NCBI RefSeq assembly: GCF_019972835.1
Contig: NZ_BPPB01000006.1
Location: forward strand, 158,288-222,287
DNA: 64,000 nt
Direction: 5' to 3'
DNA from: Lactobacillus laiwuensis
GTDB lineage: Bacteria; Bacillota; Bacilli; Lactobacillales; Lactobacillaceae
The notes beneath the pieces were generated by a model. That model was not told where the DNA came from. It saw nothing but the letters and a program-made list of their open reading frames with translations, and ran no database searches. Positions 63,821 through 64,000 of the stretch are shown here, piece by piece. Each line of letters starts with the position of its first letter. The stretch's first letter is position 1. The position numbers and the translations under genes are program-made.

Positions 63821-63871
63821 GAATAAGCTCCCCAAATCTAAGGCGCATTTGGGGAGCTTATTCTATTTTTT
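63821..63871. terminator. Strong terminator after glmM, shared with a convergent gene
   Basis: A perfect 17-base stem (63821-63837 with 63847-63863) with a nine-base loop, then TATTTTTTT. On the other strand the stem directly follows the stop codon of the partial minus-strand gene. Confidence 0.85.
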
Positions 63872-64000
63872 TATATCTTTTTCTATACCAGCTGGCGTGA
63901 CATCAGCTGCTGTATTTATTGGTTTTAAATGATTGCCAAAAGTATATTTAGCAGTCGAAGCTTTCACAAAATTACAGTTTAACACTGATGAAGGTGAATC
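63863..64000 (-). CDS. C-terminal end of an unidentified protein (partial)
   Basis: On the minus strand an uninterrupted frame enters from the window edge and ends at TAG (63863-63865) after 45 codons; it finishes TAADVTPAGIEKDIKK. The stop abuts the shared terminator, which supports a real gene. No family can be named from this tail. Confidence 0.45.
   Translation of the reverse strand, partial: DSPSSVLNCNFVKASTAKYTFGNHLKPINTAADVTPAGIEKDIKK

Noticed and set aside
1..64000. Insertion sequences, prophage genes or integrases
   Set aside because: No transposase, integrase or phage structural motifs were seen in any listed frame or in the gaps read by eye.

Overview
The window reads as a chromosomal segment of a low-GC Gram-positive lactic acid bacterium, most likely Lactobacillus in the strict sense (L. 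acidophilus / L. delbrueckii / bee-gut Lactobacillus side). The reasons are: AAGGAGG ribosome binding sites with frequent TTG and GTG starts; a surface protein with SLAP-type wall-binding domains fused to a SEC10/PgrA-type domain; a SecA without the C-terminal zinc domain; a long-form HPF; and a core gene order (tagO, comFA-comFC, hpf, secA, prfB, hprK-lgt-gpsA-trxB, pgm, uvrBA, rapZ-yvcK-whiA, clpP, cggR-gap-pgk-tpiA, ung-pta-tsaE, murB, cdaA-cdaR-glmM) that I recall from that group. The genus call is an inference; no database was searched.

Layout. 1-3640: two adjacent FAD/FMN flavoprotein reductases with the FMN-binding domain at opposite ends. 3.8-26.6 kb: a dense housekeeping block for wall teichoic acid initiation, DNA uptake, ribosome hibernation, secretion, RF2 (with its programmed frameshift), carbon-control kinase, lipoprotein maturation, phospholipid precursor, thioredoxin reductase, phosphoglucomutase, excision repair (with an upstream SOS box) and the rapZ-yvcK-whiA trio. 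26.7-31.2 kb: an accessory sugar module with a divergent DeoR-type regulator, a galactitol-type PTS (EIIA, EIIB, EIIC), a small membrane protein and a class II aldolase. 31.3-31.9 kb: clpP with a CIRCE operator.

32-45.7 kb is an accessory, surface-oriented island. It holds a paralogous pair of large secreted proteins, two zinc-ribbon membrane proteins, a SLAP/PgrA surface protein with a 39-nt repeat tract, a decayed copy of that gene, a decayed gtrA gene, a lipoprotein, perR, an APC permease and an orphan putrescine carbamoyltransferase. 45.8-50.4 kb: tRNA-Arg and the glycolytic cggR-gap-pgk-tpiA cluster. 50.5-56.6 kb is a second accessory stretch: three small secreted paralogues (one interrupted by a stop codon in its signal peptide), an SGNH hydrolase, an ABC half-transporter, a LURP-one-like protein and a HAD hydrolase. 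56.8-63.8 kb returns to core genes for DNA repair, acetyl phosphate, t6A tRNA modification, cell wall precursors and c-di-AMP synthesis.

The most interesting unexplained material is (i) a small secreted protein family sharing an '[WM]RGxW[YF]' block and a C-terminal 'Y[WF][KR][TS]..LA.K' block, with four members on both sides of the glycolytic genes; (ii) the large secreted paralogue pair with an Ig-like and propeller-like architecture; (iii) the stripped-down PTS-plus-aldolase operon whose EIIC carries a repeated C-terminal tail; and (iv) the two mirrored flavoproteins whose active-site motifs depart from true fumarate reductases.
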